Assembly: GCA_030544215.1 (NCBI GenBank)
Contig: JARZZO010000002.1
Span: forward strand, 28,581,395 to 28,645,394
Direction of reading: 5' to 3'
DNA: 64,000 nt
From: Zantedeschia hybrid cultivar
Taxonomy: Eukaryota; Streptophyta; Magnoliopsida; Alismatales; Araceae
Position 1 is the stretch's first letter; each line of letters begins with the position of its first letter. The notes under the pieces were generated by a model. That model was not told the origin of the DNA. It ran no database searches and saw nothing but the letters and a program-made list of their open reading frames with translations. Made by a program: the position numbers and the translations under genes. This document shows positions 1 to 11,002 of the stretch, piece by piece.

Positions 1-602
1 CTCCTCCATCTTGCCAAGGCTACAAACTCTGTTCAACTAAGTATCCTGGGTATTGTAATATGCATTAAAAAGGCTTCCCTAACCAAGATGAGACTTGAAG
101 GGAGTAATATAGTAGTCAGTCCCAAACCCTTCTAGCACCAATTGTCATAATTTTCAATAGCATCCACGGTCAACAGTATCAATACATTAAGCAAATGTTT
201 AAACTCCTATCCTATTATTTTAGACTAAGACTACATTCCCCTCCACAAACAATCTTCCGAAAGCATCAGAAATAACTAAATACATGGCAACCACTGTACC
301 CTAAATAGATCTCCATAATTACTTATCCAACAATACATCATTAGCATCCCAAATCCGATGTATCTGAAAAGCCTTCATCCTCCGAATCCAAATCTTTCGT
401 TGCCTATGTCAATCCAGCCCCCGGTTTACATTTTCTCTCCCACCCAACTGCAAAATTAACTCCCAAGGACTCAAATACTATGACACAAAAGCGATAGGAA
501 TGGATTCAAACACGATGCGGAAAGACTAACAGAGAGAGATGTCGTTAAGTATCTATTTCTTGAACCGACCCAAATCTGGAGCATCTTCATGTGCAGACAT
601 AC
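1..602 (-). other. CLASSY gene intron (start only)
   Basis: Starting from the donor at 602/601, no further CLSY-like exon is visible down to the window edge. The stretch is ordinary AT-rich sequence with no clear acceptor followed by coding similarity. It is inferred to be intron 1 of the CLASSY gene. Confidence 0.6.
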
Positions 603-2519
603 CTCACAAGGTGTGTAGGAGCCAATATCATTCGAATTCAGTACAAAGTCAAATTCAGCCCACAGTTCATCCAAATCTTTCTCATACTCAGACTTCTCAA
701 CTGGTTTCAGGTCTTCATCTCCAAAAGAGAATATTAAGGGAAGTGCTTCTTCATTCTTTACAGCGGTGGTCTCAACTTTTCGAGAGAGCAACTCCTCTGG
801 AAGGGTCTCTGCCTTTCCCCAGATAGTGTCAATGAAAATCTTGAACAGGGAGTCGCCTTTCAGTGTCTGCACACGCTTTTTCTTCTTGGATTTGCCTGTC
901 TGGACAACATGCTGCTTGGCCATTTCTTGCTTCTTCAGCGACATTGGTGTTGTTTCCCCCTCAAAACAATCATCACTGTCCGATAGTATTATTTTCTCTG
1001 GCTTCTCATCTGATGTCTTCCTGTCACTGCCTAAATCATTTCCACCAAAATTACGAGCCAGCGAAGAAACAAACTTGTCACCATCTTTACAATATAGGTC
1101 ATTCACAGTCCCTGCCTTCCCCTTATCCTTACTCTTCCCATCCTTTAGATTATGATGAGCTACTCCAATGTTATCTGCACTGACTGAATCGTCCACATTG
1201 CCCTCTTTTCTACCAGTGGAAAAGAGAACATTATTACATGAAAACCTCCTTTTTTTCACTACAGGTTCAGCATCACGCTCGCAATTGTCTCCCGTCTCAT
1301 CCTCCGACCAGTCCTCATCCGAATGCTTAGTCTCACCATTGCCTTCAGACGTCCACGACGACGATGATGGCGACAGCAACGACACTGGCGACAGCGGGGT
1401 CAATAAACATGTCTCCTCACTGTCTGAATCAACTCCTCCATCTCCCTCAGAATCCGAACTCTCCAACTTCTCAAAGTAAGCAGTGTAATCAACAACCTTA
1501 TACTTGTCGCCGAAAATCTTCGATCGAGTCCTCCTCGCTATGCAATTTCTCAGCTCAATCCCGGATTCCCCCATCTTGCCATGCGTACCTGTCGCAGCAA
1601 ACTGTGAGTCGTGTATCCCTCTGCTGTGACTGGATTTGGAACCTGATTCCTCGATGGAGGCCACCCCGCCGTCTCCGGCAACGGCCCCCTCTCCAGATCG
1701 ATGATCTCCTTCTGAAGAGGCCATCTGCTTCGTTCCGGTCTCGGAGGCCAAGCTGCCCCCGGATTCGACCTCGCCCCCGGCGACGTCTCCGCGGGTGGAC
1801 AGCGAATCACCGGAGGACACCAGGTTGGACTCCGCGGAGCCATTTAGCGAGCTCGGCCAGCAACAGGAATCCGCCGCCACACCGGCATCCCCAACACAGT
1901 GCACGACCTCGGCGCCATCTTCTTTCCCTCCGTGGACGGAGACAGCAGCCTCCGAGCTAGCGATCGCGCCCCCGCCGCTGCTCTCCGCCGAGCCCTCGCC
2001 GCGCGCCGCGGGCGATCCCGAGGACTTCTCCGCCGCTCTCTGGTCCATCGACACCGACGATGAGGAACTGCCGACGGCGCCGGAGGGGGAAACGCCGCCG
2101 GCTCCAATACTGAAGTGGCACGACTCCGTCCTCGACCTGGTCCTGGCAGCTACCGGATAACCCGCCCGCGCGCGACCCCGGGAAGGCGGCGGCGCCGCAT
2201 GCATATCCCCGCTACCGCCACAGCTCTCCTCCCTCTCTCCTCCTCCGGCCTCATCCTCCTCGTCCTCGTCGTCGTCGAGGACGATGACGGGAATCTCCGG
2301 CCACCTCTTGCGAGCTCCCGGAGCTGGCGGCGGCCGGGGGATCTCCCCGGACCCCCAGCGTCCCCGCGGGCGGCCGCGCCCGCGTCCACGGCCGCGAGCG
2401 GGGGAGGGGGCCGGGGCCGCCGGAGGGTCCCCGTCGGCGGCCGGCTCCAGTTTGACGGCGGCACCGGCATCCGCGCGCCGGCTCCGCATTCGCGCCGCGA
2501 CGCACCGCGCCCCCCGCAT
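603..2519 (-). CDS. CLSY: CLASSY-type SNF2-like chromatin remodeler, first coding exon (partial)
   Basis: This is a 639-codon exon read from an ATG at 2519 down to a splice donor (GAG|GTATGT) at 603/602. The rest of the gene, including the SNF2 helicase domain, lies beyond the left edge. The reading frame is open further upstream to a Met at 2657, but the ATG at 2519 starts directly before the RMRSRR motif, so I prefer it. The exon encodes a disordered, acidic, Ser-rich N-terminus with an RGRGRGRPRGR AT-hook-like run (about residues 42-54), an IPVIVLDDDEDEED patch and three copies of an A-R-TRSR/K basic motif. The C-terminal end, DELWAEFDFVLNSNDIGSY, resembles the conserved ELW-E-DF segment before the SNF2 domain in CLSY3/CLSY4. 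Family knowledge: CLSY proteins help recruit RNA polymerase IV to chromatin for RNA-directed DNA methylation. The assignment to CLSY3/4 rather than CLSY1/2 is by recollection of these motifs. GC content is very high in the first 700 bp of the exon. Confidence 0.82.
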
Positions 2520-2856
2520 CGCCCGAGAGCGTAGGAGGCGGAGATTGCCGGAGAGGAGGAGGGAGGTGGCGGTGTGGCGAGACAGAAGAAAATCCCGCCA
2601 AAAGCGATGCTCGTTGGGGCGCCCGTCACTTCCCAAGGTACACACCAAATATAGCACAGGTGGCGGGGGTAATTTGGGAATAAACTATGAATAATATACT
2701 TTACTTCCGGATATGCCCCTGCTCCGTTGCCCGGTGTGGGGGAGGCGCTTCAAAAGCCTTGGGCTTACTTTGTCACTTCTTTAACCATTTCTTCTGTTAT
2801 AATAATCTCTTCTTTTTATTTATTATTTTTATGTTCATAATTTTCTTAAATTTTAA
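2520..2856 (-). promoter_or_regulatory. CLASSY 5' leader and promoter region
   Basis: This is the sequence immediately upstream of the chosen CLASSY start. GC content falls sharply around 2650, which fits the edge of a transcribed GC-rich first exon. No convincing TATA box or named element was found; the call rests on position. Confidence 0.4.
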
Positions 2857-3149
2857 GACGCGTTTGGCGCAGTTTTTATTTAGAAGTATTTTTGCATTTT
2901 CATTTAGTTAGTTTTGTTAGAAGTCATTGAATCTTGAAATCTATTTATGTAGTATTTTATTTATATTTTGACTTACAACTAAAAGTTACAAGGGTGGAAC
3001 TTTCAAGATTGAAGAAAGAGTAAAATTGTTATAAAAGAGTTGACTTTTGTAACAAATTAAAATTAGTTATAACCTTTCTTTCTCAACTCATTATGTGTGA
3101 GAAGTGGAAGTCAAAGTGATTTTTAAGTAAAAGTTTTATCAAACACGTC
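2857..3149. mobile_element. Small MITE-like element with short terminal inverted repeats
   Basis: The left end GACGCGTTTGG and the right end CAAACACGTC are inverted copies of each other, with TTAA at both borders. The interior is AT-rich and has no ORF. A non-autonomous DNA transposon upstream of the CLASSY gene is the simplest reading; the superfamily is uncertain, with PIF/Harbinger possible. Confidence 0.45.
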
Positions 3150-4489
3150 TTAAGATTTCCTCTTCTTTTATAATTGTTGATGTGATGTTTAGAAACGAAA
3201 AGCTGCTTTCCCTAACTAGCTGTCTGGTTGTTTCAATTAAATAATTCTATTAAATATCAATTTTATTTTGAAGAATGTTATTATATCACTTTTTCTTATT
3301 ACTCTCTTTACTACACTCCTTAAGAGCGGTATAATTATTTGATCAAAGAACCCTCGTAAAGACATTAATTATAACAAAAGTTGTGTTAAAGTAACTTCAC
3401 TAAGAACACCAAAGATCAAATGATTCGTGATGAATGTGACATATCCTCTTTTGTTATTACTAGTCATAGAGGATATTTGATTACACTTTGTTAATTTCCT
3501 ATTCATATTTTGGTTGTGTATAGTCATAATAAATTTAATATAAACAATGAACCTATATTTAAACCGTTAGCGTTCAATTTGAGGAAGTCTAAACACATCT
3601 TCTCCTCTCCTTTTTCTCCTTTATTCATCTTCTTTTGTGACCTTTTAATAGCATTTTCAAAAATTAATATTGCAACTTCGCCAGTATTATTTGAGTTATT
3701 GCGTGTACTGCAATGGCGCATTAAAATCTAAGTTTGTTTTGAGCAGTGTTTAAAAAAGCTTGTACTTTCAAAATTTCAACTAGTAAGAAAGAACAAGCCA
3801 AAAATAATTAGTGCCAAAACCGCCAACTGCCAAACATAAAGCATTTTCGTAGAAGAAAAAAAGAGAATTTTTAATTCGTTGGTTTCATCCGTTGGACACG
3901 TAAACATGCTTTTTTTCCAAAATAGTAAGATATTTCATGCATTAAAGTTAAAGCTCGTCGTGATCCTTTTAGGACCGGGCTGACCGAGCCTGATTGGTTG
4001 AGAGAGGGTGGAGGGCATTAACCGGGCTGGATCAACCCGGTCATTGAGCTCCATTCTTTTATAGGAAAGGAGTAGGAAAAGATGGTTTGATACATGAGAT
4101 CTTTTGGACATTTTTTGTCTTTGTATGTCCAGATGTACGGAAGAGGAGGTGATGGACTACAGTCCTATCATTTTAAAACCAAATGATCTCCTTATGCTTC
4201 CCCTATATGTCAAAAGAGTTGGTAAGGGTGTAAGGAGAGGTCCAAAAGATTTGATATCATTGTTCTTTTCGGACAACTAACAACTCGTCAATTAATTAGA
4301 AGTGTGCCAACTGTGAAAAAATGGATTTTTTTGGATTCAGATCACTTGGACCCACTCCTTAGACTCTTAGCGCCACTTTAATAGCAGAATGTATTATCTA
4401 GAATTATTTATATCGAAATTACTTATACAAGAATAAGAGACGTTTCACTCATCATCCTTATTCTTTAATATGGATTTTGACATCCATAG
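3150..4489. other. AT-rich intergenic sequence
   Basis: No gene, tRNA or convincing repeat boundary was seen. Short frames between 3510 and 3731 have no recognisable product. Confidence 0.5.
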
Positions 4490-4752
4490 TAGGGATGGAA
4501 ACGGGCCAGATTCTATTTAAGGTGAATCCGTAACCTTATCCGCCATGCCATTAATTTAGAAATACTATCTATTAACTGACGTATAAGTTAGTAATCGTTT
4601 GGATAATTGACTTATTAGCGTATCACATTAGAAGAGATTTATGTTTGTTATCTTATCCGTTGTTCACATCCGTTTAGAAAGATCTTCCGTTAACCAGCCT
4701 ACAAATTAACACTTGGTCGGATAATTATCCAACCAATTACTATGCATCCCTA
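4490..4752. mobile_element. hAT-type non-autonomous element A
   Basis: It begins TAGGGATGGAAACGG and ends TGCATCCCTA, inverted termini typical of plant hAT elements. The 8-bp flanks ATCCATAG (4482-4489) and ATTCATAC (4753-4760) match at 6 of 8 positions, as expected for an aged hAT target-site duplication. It is 263 bp long with no coding capacity. Confidence 0.7.
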
Positions 4753-4941
4753 ATTCATACTGCAATCACTTGGTGGGATGATCAGCTTTTACCTGTAAAT
4801 ACTTGCTAGTTCACAAAACTCAAGAAGAAACTATTTAGGAGCTATTCCTTTGCAAACTACCATATTTATATATGTATATGGACTTCCTCTTCTTATTATA
4901 ATTAATATTTCTAACATCTTTAGAAAAGTTATAGTTATACC

Positions 4942-5547
4942 TAGGGATGCCAATCGTAACTGATTATCCGATTATTCGCGGTTCATTAGCCTAAAGGACA
5001 GTTTGCAGACTATTAGTTAATGGATATGGAAGTGGATAGGACTCTTAAACCCACTTTCTTAAATGATATGGGAACATATAGTCTTGTTTCCAAAATTGCT
5101 ATCAGTTAATATCCGTGAATATATACTATCATATTTTAATATTATTATATATCTTATTATCTTTGTTATTTTATTTGTCTTTTAAGGATATTATGGATTT
5201 TATAGCGAGGGAAAATAATTTTGATGTGATTTAGTTGGACTGTTATTTTTATATTATGTTATGACGAGAGGACTTTAACTTGAGTGATTCGTTTCTCTTA
5301 AGAAATAGTTATTTTTGTGTTTATATTTTGCTTCAAATGGACGATTTATAATACATTTGTACTCCAAATTTTACTTTCATAACTTCTTATTTTGCTATCG
5401 TTTACTATCCAACAATATGCCAATAACTACTTCTATCCGGATTTTAAAAGACGGTTTTGGATACACCCTTTTCCTATAGTTATAGGATAGTTAATAGATT
5501 TATAATAGCCCACTATCCTCACCGTTTTCCACTTGATGACATCCCTA
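4942..5547. mobile_element. hAT-type non-autonomous element B
   Basis: The termini are TAGGGATGCCAAT and GATGACATCCCTA, in inverted orientation. The 8-bp flanks GTTATACC (4934-4941) and GTTTTACC (5548-5555) match at 7 of 8 positions. The interior is AT-rich, about 606 bp, without an ORF. It is clearly related to the element at 13362-13919: the same ordered blocks recur, including the CTCTTAAGAAATAGTT segment. Confidence 0.75.
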
Positions 5548-5718
5548 GTTTTACCCTTTCAGTTAAAATATTATAAACTCCAATAACATATGTAAAGGAA
5601 ATTCCGATATTTTTACATATGTATATTCTTGACTTTATAAAAAATTGATGGTATCTTTCTGAGATATCTGGCTGTCAAGGATATAATATAATAGCATCTT
5701 TCTCAAGATGTCAAAGAT

Positions 5719-5970
5719 ATTATAATAATATGTGAATGCCCAAGTGTATTAGACAAATAAGATATCCTATAGGAATACACCTATAAAAATTCTAACCATC
5801 GAATTTGGAGAAATACTTACTGGCTGCTGCAGTTGCCGCACGGGCTGGCAGTATGACGTGTATCATATCTAAACAAAGATTCCCTCAAATTTTGATTCTT
5901 TATGGGGTCCAGTAATGTAGTACAGTGCAGTGTCAGGTAGACTTGATTTGATGTGTTCTCAGCAAGAAAT
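5719..5970. repeat. Copy 1 of a 250-bp block also found at 21102-21337
   Basis: The segment around 5847-5889 is identical over about 43 bp to 21227-21269, and the flanks on both sides align with few differences. The shared block includes TATGACGTGTATC and GTACAGTGCAGTGTCAG. No ORF is present. It is a dispersed duplication of unknown origin, perhaps a regulatory segment or transposon end. Confidence 0.7.
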
Positions 5971-6032
5971 TCCATCGTTTCACTGTTTGTTTTCTGTCTG
6001 TGTTTGTCTACGTCATTTGAAAATTAATTTTT

Positions 6033-6145
6033 GGGTTATTTGCATATATATCTCTCTCAAAAATTTGGTATTTGCATATATACCTCTCATTTTTTCCTAT
6101 TATCAATAAAACCTCCAGAAAATCAAAAAACTTGCATCTATATCC
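6033..6145 (+). repeat. Left terminal inverted repeat of the MULE
   Basis: This arm pairs with 12010-12122 on the opposite strand. By eye the identity is close to 90 percent, with mostly transition differences. Confidence 0.88.
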
Positions 6146-6773
6146 TTCCATCACGTCGGTTCACCCTGGGTTAGTTGGGTTGAGTTTGAGATTGTAAAAA
6201 GACTCACTTACCTTTGGGTTAGTACCAGGTGTCTCTCTCCCCCTACGTTGTCTCGTACGAACCCTTGTCTCCTCCCTTCTTCGACGGCTTCTTTGTCCTG
6301 GGTCCTCTCCGTACCTGAAGCATTGGAGGTTTGAAGTTTTTGTTTTCCTATGGCTTCCGTCCTCCTTCCTCCCCGTACCTGACAACAATGGCAAGAGTGG
6401 TCCCCTTTGGATGTTTGGTGATTTGCTTGGTAAGTAAATGTATGCTTTCTTGTCCCGTTTTCTAACCCTCCTCTCCTTGTCCCCCTAATCGTTCTTCATC
6501 CATTCATGGTGGTTGATAATGACCAAGGTGAGCCGTACACAACCCAGGTGTAGAAAAATCTTTAGACAGTGGCAACCCCACACGAAGAAAAGCAGCTTGG
6601 CACGAGGAAGGTATGTCCCACATTAATCGGTCCCCCACTACAGTCTGCAGGTAAAGTTGTTATATTTGTGAAATTTTTATTAGGGCTTAGGATTTTCTTT
6701 AATCGTATATTATGCTCTAAAGTTTAGAAACAGGTTTGGGCGGGACAAGAGATTAGTGATTTTTTATTGTTTC
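6146..6773 (+). other. MULE 5' leader with possible first mini-exon
   Basis: An ATG at 6388 opens a 14-codon frame that ends at a good splice donor (CTTG|GTAAGT at 6429/6430). This could be the original transposase start exon. What follows does not resemble a MULE transposase N-terminus. A leftward frame at 6161-6394 has no recognisable product. Confidence 0.35.
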
Positions 6774-7101
6774 AAATCGTGTCGCCCAAGGCCGACGTCA
6801 TTCAAGACCTCTAAACAGGTTCATGTGAAAATTGGCTTCGGAAGTTGGCCTAAAACGCGTCGTGCACGATAGTCATCTTTTAAAAGACATCACTGTCCCT
6901 AGCCGTCTAATCACGACAGAAACAGAAACAGGCCTCGGAGTGATCCGGAGTAAAACGAGTCGTGCACGGAGGTCGCCGTTTGAATGGCGTCGCTGTCCCT
7001 AGACGCTATTCAATCCAGAGACAGAGTATGTTATCTGGGATAAATCGCATAGTGGGTGGAAGCCGCCTCTTAAATGGCGTCGCTGTCCCCAGACGCCATT
7101 T
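6774..7101. repeat. Cluster of 30-bp dyad modules, locus 1a
   Basis: Modules of fixed design (10-bp arm, 10-bp spacer, 10-bp arm) occur at 6774-6803, 6852-6881, 6882-6911, 6952-6981, 6982-7011, 7042-7071 and 7072-7101. The last has perfect arms, AAATGGCGTC and GACGCCATTT; 6982-7011 has a single arm mismatch. Several modules abut in pairs, and pairs recur about every 90-100 bp. No protein is encoded. Confidence 0.75.
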
Positions 7102-7659
7102 AACCCTTACAAACATGTTCTCCCTCCGCCTCCCCCCAATTCATAAAGTGAAATTTTCTCCCTAAAATGACACAAAAATGCCATAAAATAGAGGAGTAGG
7201 AGGAGAACCCAAATACCCAATAAAAACCCACCAAACCTAATTTTTATGATATTAGCATTTTTATCCCGAGATTCCCCTAAACATGCTTGAAACCGAAAAA
7301 ACATAATTTTAAACAAAACATTGTGAGGATTGTCATCCTACTGGTCACTTGAACTCCTCCGAGCTCCAAACTGCCGAACCGCTACGCCACAAGCCGCCGT
7401 CGGTACCGCCATAGACGTCGTCACTCCACCGGGACGTCGGCCACTGTCCGGAGAGAAATGTGCCGCGAAGGAAATGGTGGTGGTAGTGATGGAAGTTAGA
7501 AGGGTTGATAGAGTGGAGGAAGATGAGGAATGGGGAGAGGAAATGAAGGAGAAGGGGAGGGGGCACCGGACGGATCGGAGGGGAGAGGGAGGAGAGAGAG
7601 AGAAATGGAGAGAATGAGGAAAATGAGGGAGGTTTCGCGGGGTCAAACCGAAACTAACT
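7102..7659. other. GC-rich segment between two dyad-module clusters
   Basis: The segment contains a purine-rich tract (7480-7620) and, on the minus strand, a pyrimidine-rich leader followed by a short frame. It looks like the 5' end of a gene caught between repeats, which would fit MULE gene capture, but no product is recognisable. Confidence 0.3.
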
Positions 7660-7764
7660 AAAACGCGTCGTCCAAGGTCGACACGAATCAGACGATAAGA
7701 CGGGTCGTACGCTGGCATACCAAGGCCGTAGTCTGAATGGCGTCGTCCAATCAAAACACCGTTC
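7660..7764. repeat. Dyad modules, locus 1b
   Basis: Modules occur at 7660-7689 (AAAACGCGTC, spacer, GACACGAATC) and 7735-7764 (GAATGGCGTC, spacer, AACACCGTTC), with the same 10-10-10 spacing as at 6.8-7.1 kb. With locus 1a they bracket the 7102-7659 segment. Confidence 0.65.
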
Positions 7765-7933
7765 AGACGATAAGACTGGGGTCGTACTCCCGCGGCCCAA
7801 AACCAGCCCACGTGGCACAACCTAAAACGCGCCCCCGAAAAATAACATAAGTCCCAGCCCCACAAAGGCCCAAATCAAAGGATCCGAATCCGAAACTGAC
7901 CCAATAATCGGATCCGAAATCTCAATCCTTACA

Positions 7934-10033
7934 GGAGTTGTGTGGAGTAGGTCTCAATTTGATGTTCTTGCCAGATGTCATCATATGACTAACAATCTTT
8001 CTGGGTCATTCAATGCCTATATTGGAGATGCAAGATGGAGGCCTGTGTTGGATTGCATTAATGCCATTCAAACTAAGATAATGAAAACCATGCATGTTAG
8101 GAGAGCAAGAGCTGAGAAGTGGACATATACTTTAGTCCCAAGAGCCAAGAGATACATAGTAGCAGTGAGTAGGAGGTTGGGGGGTTACCTTGTGGAGAGG
8201 GGGTTGAATGAGACAGCTCAAGTGACTGGACCAAATGAGAGGGTAGTTGTAGATTTGAGGGAAAGGACTTGCACATGTATGAAATGGCAGATTACTTGAC
8301 TTCCTTGCTTACATGCTTGTGCATTTCTAAGCTCTAGGAGAGGCATTTAGTGGGAGGACTACATCGACAGATGTTATACACTTGCAGCCTACAAAGAGAC
8401 ATATACTTTGGGAATATCTCCAATGCCTGACAAGAGACAATGGGTTAGGCTTGGAATGAAGGTGCTTCCCCCTAAAGTTAAAAGACTACCTGGAAGACCA
8501 AAAAAGAAAAGAATAAGAGATCTAAATGAAGATAGTAGAATTGTGAAAGTTCATACTTGCAAGCGATGTGGACAAGGTGGACATCATGCAAGAAAATGCA
8601 AGAATCCCATCAACATGCAGCCACCAACAGTCACAATAGAAAAGTATGTTCTTATTACTTCTTCATTATATTTCTTCATCGTATCATTATAATTCATAAT
8701 TCTTATTTCTTTCCCTTTTTTCACAGAAGGAAACCCGGCAGGCCAAGGAAATTAGGCCAGCAGTCATCTCCTGTAGGAGGCAGCCAACAATCATCCCAAG
8801 TGGGAGGTAGCCAACAGTCATCCCAAAGGTATTTGTGACACATTTTCTGAAAATTTATGTATGATTCTCACTCTTATATATGTTGTTAGACTAACATTGG
8901 AGAGGCCCTCACAGCTCTGGGAGGAGAAACCAACACTCATGTCAAAGTATATGTTCCAGTAGTAGTGCCTCAGATCCTAGTCAAGTGAGTATGTACTGGG
9001 CACATACAAGCCTCAACTCACCTCCAATGCAAAGCCCCATGTCCAGTCAGGTGAGTACATGTAAGTCAAGTTATGACTGTTATAGGTAAATGTGACTTAA
9101 AACCAATTAATCTGATTGTTATAGGTAAATGTGAGTCAAGTTACCCATGGTTGGTTTGATCCTTCTCCGATGCAAACACCAAGGCCCAATTAGGTATATT
9201 GAGTCTATTATGCAATGTATTTAGGTCATTTGGGCAGAGTAACCTAGGGCACTTGGTTTAGGTGAATGTGACTCAAGCAAGTGATGATGCCAACTTCAAT
9301 CCAGCTTGTATGCAAACACCAGTGCCTAGTCAGGTAAGTCGCATGCAATTTTTTTACTTAGTTGCTTTAAACTAGACTAGCTAACCCACATGGATTAGGT
9401 GAATGTGACTCAGGTTGGTCATGCAAGCTCCCGTCGTGCTTCTATACAAACACCAAGGCCGAATCAGGTATATTCAGTCTATTATGCAATCTATTTAGGG
9501 GATTTGGGCAGATTAACCTAACCCAGTTGGTTTAGGTGAATGTAACTCAAGAAAGTCATGCAAACTTCGATCTAGCCTCTATGCAGAACCCAATGCCCAG
9601 TCAGGTATGAGTTTATCTTAATAAACACATGCAATTTCTTTAGGGACTTTGAACTAAACAAGCTAACGTACTTGGTTTAGGTGAATGTGAGTCAAGTCAA
9701 TTATGCAAGCCTCCATGCAGCCTTTATGCAAACCCCAATGCCAAGTCAAGTATTATATTAAGTTGTTTATCAGGCATTGCCAACTACAATTGTTTAACGT
9801 CTAAGACAATTGTCATTTATCAGGTTGTACAAGTCACAGTGGGTACCCAACCGGTAGTCTCTACAGGAGCACAAGTAACAATGCCTGGATGTTTATTTCC
9901 TACTGTACCTGATGGAGTCCAGGTACCAAGAAGAAATGATGCAAGTGGAATGCATGCACTCAGAGGCAATGCACCAAGACGTAGAGTCCGTATGAGGGGT
10001 CGTATGGTACCTCCTAGGTACATGAATATGTAA
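7934..10033 (+). pseudogene. mudrA: MULE mudrA-type transposase, C-terminal half, disrupted
   Basis: The frame starts after a possible splice acceptor (TTACAG|GA near 7932). It encodes W-RSQF, then NNLSGSFNAYI and ARWRPVL, motifs of the plant Mutator transposase family downstream of the catalytic core. A SWIM-type zinc-finger segment follows (CTCMKWQIT, then LPCLHACA), broken by an in-frame TGA at 8297. A second stop, TAG at 8348, lies before EDYIDRCYTL. Further on are PMPDKRQW, a GRPKKKR basic run and a CCHC zinc knuckle (CKRCGQGGHHARKC, 8561-8602). An intron (8644-8726) joins to RKPGRPRK, an AT-hook, and to Gln/Ser repeats. The tail is made of repeated mini-exons (8985-9749) and a last exon (9824-10033) ending RGRMVPPRYMNM. 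The N-terminus and DDE core are missing. Mutator transposases cut and paste the element by its inverted repeats; this copy cannot be functional as it stands. Confidence 0.85.
8985..9749 (+). repeat. Tandem mini-exon/intron array in the transposase tail
   Basis: Six exon-like units lie at 8985-9050, 9125-9193, 9262-9333, 9399-9467, 9536-9604 and 9681-9749. They are 66, 69, 72, 69, 69 and 69 bp long, all multiples of three. All but the first are preceded by AG; all six are followed by GT, and the spacers are 65-76 bp. Translations share the frame VNV(T/S)Q near the start and MQTPxPSQ at the end. Spacers fall into two alternating types: one begins GTATATT-AGTCTATTATGCA, the other contains CATGCAATTT and CTAAC. 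The duplicated unit therefore seems to have been two exons plus two introns. The unit at 9125-9193 ends in TAG instead of CAG. Confidence 0.78.
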
Positions 10034-11002
10034 AGGTTTTTGTGTGTTTGCACACAGCCCAATAGAGGACAAGTTTTTGTATGAGGTTTTTTGAACTTGT
10101 GAGTGAATATAGTACTATTAACTGTTTCTGAACCATGGGCCTATGTACTGTAAACTGTGAGTGCCGGATGAATCATTTGTGTGCTTTTGAACCTTGTCAA
10201 AGATACTGTACGAACCTTGTCATCGGCAGGAAGGCTATATGTTTAACATACTCATCTAATATAGATTGGCTTCCGCCAGTTTGTTATACAGGCAGATGGG
10301 GTCTTGTGGTTCACGTGACTATAGAAGAGAGGAGGAACATATATTGTGTTCTTTGGCCCAAGGCCGTGCGATGCCACAGCCCGCACGTGTGGACGAGACG
10401 TAGGTGCACTTCGAACATTTGTACCACAGGATTCACTACTTCAAGTTGGGCAAACTATGGGACGTTAACTAGTAAAAATGGCGAGAAGCTTATTTGATCG
10501 ACAGAGCAGAATAGGGGACAAGAAGATTGCAGTTCGAGACATACACAAACACAGAGGTTTTCGAGTTCCTCCTGACCCCCACCCTAAGTCTCACCACCCT
10601 CCAGTCTCCACCCAAGCCAACTCCATTATTTTGATAACAACGAGATATATTAATTGTTTTTAAACATCCCCAATGGCAGATTGCATGTATAACAAATTAG
10701 TGGTACTAGTAATGCACATGGCTAATGAGTGTCGAAACCGAGATTTCAAATAATCACCAGAAAGAAAAGCCAGTATTTAGCTTCATCTAAATCCGTTGAT
10801 GTGGATAGACATTAGATGCGTAGTGCAGTGCATTGCCATTATGGGTTTGTGTTTAACTTTGTTCATTTTCTTGTTTCCTCAAAACATGTTCGAATCCATT
10901 GAGAAATTTACGTAACAATATCCATACTACATAATAGACCTTTCACATTAAGTCCTAATCAACCTTCTACATAGAGAATAGTCAACTAGTCATACATCCA
11001 TC
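10034..11002. other. MULE interior between convergent genes
   Basis: This is the shared 3' region of the transposase relic and the GRF gene. A rightward frame at 10135-10497 has no recognisable domain. Nothing else was identified. Confidence 0.4.

Noticed and set aside
539..2694. Several forward and reverse frames overlapping the CLASSY exon
   Set aside because: They are shadows caused by high GC content. Only the minus-strand frame has recognisable motifs and a sensible splice donor.
7338..7865. 175-codon leftward frame inside the MULE
   Set aside because: Composition follows a pyrimidine tract and repeat modules; no domain or start context supports a protein.
10135..10497. 120-codon rightward frame downstream of the transposase relic
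   Set aside because: Cys-rich by chance; no zinc-finger spacing or family resemblance, and it lies past the transposase stop.
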